Source: Deltaproteobacteria bacterium (GTDB lineage: Bacteria > Myxococcota_A > UBA796 > UBA2385). From it: 17,521 nt of DNA. The notes below the pieces were generated by a model. It was not told the origin of the DNA. It did not search any database and saw only the letters and a list, made by a program, of their open reading frames with translations. Of the stretch, positions 14,860 through 17,521 are shown in pieces (positions within the stretch are counted from its first letter, which is position 1; each line of letters begins with the position of its first letter). Location of the stretch: NCBI GenBank assembly GCA_003694325.1, contig RFKJ01000378.1:1-17521 (forward strand). Reading direction: 5' to 3'. The position numbers and the translations under genes are program-made.

Positions 14860-16074
14860 TCAGATGTCCTCGTACTTGTTGCCCTTCTTGCGACCCAGGG
14901 CGATGCCGGCCCCCACCAGGACGACCAGCAGGGCCGCCGGCCCGAGGACCACCGGAGACGTCGGGCGGTACTTCAGGTAGTAGGCGATCCGCTTGTCCAT
15001 GGCGATCACCGGCTGACCGCCACCCTCGTGGGTGAACTCCAGGCTGCCGGCGGCGGCGCGCACGGCCGCGTCGAGCGCGTCCTCGTCCATGGTGCCGGCC
15101 AGGCCCCACATCTGGACCAGCCCCTTGTCGTAGGGCGCCAGGGCCAGGCGGACCGCGTGGCCGGCGACCGGGGGCTTGTAGAGGAAGCCGAGCCGATCCC
15201 CCATGGTGAGCTTCTCCGCCGGGTCGACCGGCTTGTCGCTGCGCCCGAAGTAGCGTTCGTGCAGGACGGCTTCCTCGCCTTCGAAGCTGTACTCGTCGAC
15301 GGGCCCGAGGAACGCGTAGACCTCGCAGGCGAAGATCACGTCGGGATCGCCGACGGCCACCGGGTGGATGGCCACGGCGCACCGCTTCGGGTCGAGCTTG
15401 TCCTCGCCGACCTTGGCGGTGATCGCCCGCACGGCCCCCAGCTCGGCGGTGACCGGCGCCCGCCACCCCTCGGGGGCGGTGAATGCGAAGCCCGCCTCCT
15501 CGCTGGCCACCCGCGGCCCCACCGTCTCCTCGGGGAGCTTCTCCAGCTCGAACCCGGCCAGCAGCGCGTCGAGCGCTCGGGCCGCCTTGCGCGCCTGCCG
15601 GGCGGCGGTGATGGTCTCGAAGTGGATCACCTGGCCCCGGCCGGTGATCGCCGCGGCGTAGACCACCCCCTTGGTCTTCTGCTTCTCGAAGGTGAACCGC
15701 ATCGAGGTCCGCACCGCGGGCACCGTGCGCCCCCCCTTCAGCTCCGCCTCGCCGACCTCCGAGACGATGTCCTCGAAGTCGACCGCACCGTCACGCTCCA
15801 GCCGCTCCCGGGTGCTGCCGGCGAACGCAGCGGCGGCGGCGGCGTCGGGTTCGACCTGGAACGGGGTCAGGTACAGCCGCATGAGCACCCCGTCTCGGGA
15901 CTTCGCCTTGAACTCCCAGTCGGCCCAGGTCTGCATCTCCCAGCCCGGCGGCAGGTACAGGGTGCCGCCGACGTCGTTCATCGCGTAGCCCTCGTCGTCG
16001 GCCTCGGCAGCCACGGCAATCGACGACCGGCCGACGGCGAGGGAGAGCAAGAGGGCGGCGAGCAGGGTGCGCAT
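14860..16074 (-). CDS. Exported, membrane-anchored protein with two PsbP/DcrB-like repeats
   Basis: The ATG at 16072-16074 has GGAGG 5 nt upstream and gives a signal peptide (MRTLLAALLLSLAVGRSSIAVAA) in a 404-aa protein. The mature part appears to be an internal duplication. Residues about 37-178 open with GTLYLPPGW and end in ALDALLAGFELEK; residues about 194-348 open with GFAFTAPEGW and end in AVRAAAGSLEF. This layout (strand, P-x-GW, antiparallel sheet, closing helix and strand) matches the PsbP/DcrB-like fold, which is inference by eye. A single transmembrane helix (about 373-394) and a short basic tail, GRKKGNKYEDI, put the domains in the periplasm. The function is unknown. The gene converges with pheS and diverges from the membrane protein at 16236. 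Confidence 0.82.
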   Translation of the reverse strand: MRTLLAALLLSLAVGRSSIAVAAEADDEGYAMNDVGGTLYLPPGWEMQTWADWEFKAKSRDGVLMRLYLTPFQVEPDAAAAAAFAGSTRERLERDGAVDFEDIVSEVGEAELKGGRTVPAVRTSMRFTFEKQKTKGVVYAAAITGRGQVIHFETITAARQARKAARALDALLAGFELEKLPEETVGPRVASEEAGFAFTAPEGWRAPVTAELGAVRAITAKVGEDKLDPKRCAVAIHPVAVGDPDVIFACEVYAFLGPVDEYSFEGEEAVLHERYFGRSDKPVDPAEKLTMGDRLGFLYKPPVAGHAVRLALAPYDKGLVQMWGLAGTMDEDALDAAVRAAAGSLEFTHEGGGQPVIAMDKRIAYYLKYRPTSPVVLGPAALLVVLVGAGIALGRKKGNKYEDI

Positions 16075-16127
16075 GGTTCCTCCACCGGGCACGTCGTGGG
16101 GCTGCGGCGGATTGGTACCACCCTCGG

Positions 16128-16145
16128 TGCAAGCCGATTGCAAGC
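16128..16145. repeat. TGCAAGC direct repeat, possible operator
   Basis: TGCAAGC occurs at 16128-16134 and 16139-16145, an 11-bp period close to one DNA turn. The second copy also forms the inverted repeat GCAAG-CT-CTTGC (16140-16151). It lies in the 161-bp gap between divergent genes starting at 16074 (-) and 16236 (+), where a shared regulator could bind. No regulator family was recognised. Confidence 0.3.
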
Positions 16146-16235
16146 TCTTGCCGCCATCGCCCCGTGGCACCATGCCCCTGCCCTGCCCGCGCCGTCGTGG
16201 TGCCCCTTCCACCCCGCTGCCGGTCTCGAGTCGCG

Positions 16236-17521
16236 ATGTCCGCTCCTCCTGCCAGGTCCGCCGCCGGTCCGCGCCCGGCGTGGCGGGTCCGGCTGGTGGC
16301 AGCCGCCGCGGCCGGCGCCGTGGTCCTCGGCGGCCTCCACGTGCCCCTGGTGGAGGACGGGCTGTTCTGGTGGGTGCCCAAGGGGCTGTACATCGCCGAG
16401 CACGGGCTGACCTGGTCGGCCGCCGGCGACCTTCCGGACGCGGTGGCCGCCCCGCTGGCGGGCCACGACCCGATCCCCCAGTGGGCGGCGGGGCTGCCCG
16501 ACTGGGACCACCCTCCGCTGTGGTTCTGGTGGCTCGGCCTGTTCCTGTCGGGCTCGCCGGACGTGGCCGCGGTCCACCTCGCTGGGCTTCCCGTCGCGAT
16601 CCTCGCCGCCGTGGGCTGGGTGGCGGTCGCCGAACAGCTCCGACGCCCCTGGGCCGGGGTCGCCGTCCTGGCCCTGCCCCCGGTGATCGCCCAGCTCCTG
16701 CGCCCCGACCTCGACCTGCCCCTCCTCGCCGTCGTGCCCTGGGCCCTGGCCGCCGCCTGCTCCGGCGCCTGGGGCCGCTTCGCGGTGCTCGGCTTCATCG
16801 CGCCGTGGGTCAAGGAGCCCGGGGTGTTGCTGGTCGTCCCCGCGATCCTCGCCGCGGCCGGAGCCGGTCTCCGGCCGGCGCGCGTCCTGGCCTCGCTCGC
16901 CCCGCTCACGGGACTCGGCGCCTGGCGGTTCGTCCACGGCCCCCTGGCCCGCCCCGAACACCTGCCTGCCGATGCGCTCGCCTACCTCCACGATCTCGCC
17001 CTCGTCGCCCGGTTCGCGCTGTGGGAGCAGGGCCGATGGCTCCTGCTGCCGGGCACGCTGCTGCTGGCCCGGCACCTCCGTCGCGCCCCCTCGGCCCGGG
17101 GCCCGGCCGTGGTCCTCGCCGGCCTGGTGGTGACCTGGCTGCTGTTCTTCGCCGCGGTGGGATTCTTCGCCGGGGTCGCGCGCGCCGACACCCTCACCCA
17201 TGTCCGGTACTTCCTCCCCGGCCTGTGCGGGCTGACCGTGCTGTGCGCCGCCGGCCTCCCCGCCCTCGCCGCGCCCGGCCTGTTCTGGCTCACCGTCCGG
17301 GCACCGTGGGGCCCCGAGGCCAGCCTGTGGGGACTGCAGGCCGCCCTGGCCGAGCGCGACGCCGCACCCCGGATCACGGCCTGGCTGGAGGCCGGGCGGA
17401 CCGTCTGGGTCGGCACCTACCAGGCCGCCGGCCTGCTGCAGCCCTGGGCCGGCATCACCGATGCGCCCCCGCCCCCCACCACGCCCGCCGGAGGCCGACT
17501 GCGGATCTACGCCTACGGCAC
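16236..17521 (+). CDS. Polytopic membrane protein, GT-C glycosyltransferase-like, 3'-truncated by window
   Basis: An open frame runs from ATG 16236 to the end of the window (428 complete codons, no stop). After a basic N-terminus and a first hydrophobic helix (about 18-35) comes a loop with VEDGLFWWVPKG (Glu40, Asp41). Then LPDWDHPPLWFWWLG (about 88-101) follows; the HPPL element and the acidic first loop are typical of GT-C (GT39/ArnT-like) transferases. At least eight further hydrophobic segments follow, then a soluble-looking C-terminal part from about residue 375. It is therefore probably a membrane sugar transferase using a polyprenyl-phosphate donor, with unknown substrate. No strong ribosome-binding site precedes the ATG; GTG 16197 or 16200 are alternatives without better sites. 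Confidence 0.78.
   Translation, partial: MSAPPARSAAGPRPAWRVRLVAAAAAGAVVLGGLHVPLVEDGLFWWVPKGLYIAEHGLTWSAAGDLPDAVAAPLAGHDPIPQWAAGLPDWDHPPLWFWWLGLFLSGSPDVAAVHLAGLPVAILAAVGWVAVAEQLRRPWAGVAVLALPPVIAQLLRPDLDLPLLAVVPWALAAACSGAWGRFAVLGFIAPWVKEPGVLLVVPAILAAAGAGLRPARVLASLAPLTGLGAWRFVHGPLARPEHLPADALAYLHDLALVARFALWEQGRWLLLPGTLLLARHLRRAPSARGPAVVLAGLVVTWLLFFAAVGFFAGVARADTLTHVRYFLPGLCGLTVLCAAGLPALAAPGLFWLTVRAPWGPEASLWGLQAALAERDAAPRITAWLEAGRTVWVGTYQAAGLLQPWAGITDAPPPPTTPAGGRLRIYAYG

Noticed and set aside
1..17521. Defence system, toxin-antitoxin pair or mobile element
   Set aside because: No nuclease, transposase, integrase, phage or toxin motifs were seen, and base composition looks even throughout. The small pair at 603-1198 includes a secreted protein, which does not fit a toxin-antitoxin layout.

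Overview
The window is very GC-rich DNA with strong third-position G/C bias, so long antisense ORFs appear behind almost every real gene. Many proteins carry lipoprotein or Sec signals, one has a Gly/Asp linker after the lipid cysteine, and several periplasmic folding proteins are present. This fits a Gram-negative, Myxococcota-like ('deltaproteobacterial') organism. That assignment is inference from style, not a phylogeny. I see no rRNA, tRNA, insertion sequence, phage gene or CRISPR array.

Left part (1-4381): a hypothetical gene on the minus strand (15-509) diverges from a coupled pair of small plus-strand genes (603-854, 851-1198), the second secreted. After a 13-bp tandem repeat comes a minus-strand two-gene operon. 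A GT-C type membrane glycosyltransferase (2945-4381) overlaps by 7 nt a lipoprotein of the sulfatase/alkaline phosphatase superfamily (1356-2951). The latter has Thr and His where classical sulfatases have Cys/Ser and Arg.

Middle part (4566-9222): a membrane-attached peptidase-MA-like metalloprotease (4566-5753) points at a convergent minus-strand pair. That pair is a lipoprotein (7595-8251) followed 2 nt later by a secreted DsbD-like thioredoxin/TPR protein (5988-7592). The convergent gap holds a cluster of four GC-rich stem-loops. A radical SAM protein of the Tyw1-like COG0731 type (8359-9222) diverges from the lipoprotein.

Right part (9355-17521): three overlapping plus-strand genes encode a parvulin-type PPIase lipoprotein, an enoyl-ACP-reductase-like SDR and a lipoprotein esterase. 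A 17-bp tandem repeat and a strong hairpin follow. Next comes a lipoprotein joining a SurA-like N-terminal region to a DsbA-like thioredoxin domain; its stop codon overlaps the start of pheS. No pheT follows. A minus-strand secreted protein with two PsbP/DcrB-like repeats and a C-terminal membrane anchor (14860-16074) diverges from a second GT-C-like membrane protein that runs off the window end (16236-17521).

The common theme is the cell envelope: periplasmic protein folding and disulfide handling (PPIase, DsbA-like, DsbD-like), lipoproteins, a surface protease and esterase, and glycan or lipid decoration. Housekeeping genes (pheS, the enoyl reductase, the radical SAM protein) are interspersed. 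I found no clearly new multi-gene system. The best leads are the Thr/His sulfatase-fold lipoprotein with its glycosyltransferase, the DsbD-like protein that seems to lack the membrane domain, and the SurA-DsbA fusion coupled to a pheS without an adjacent pheT.
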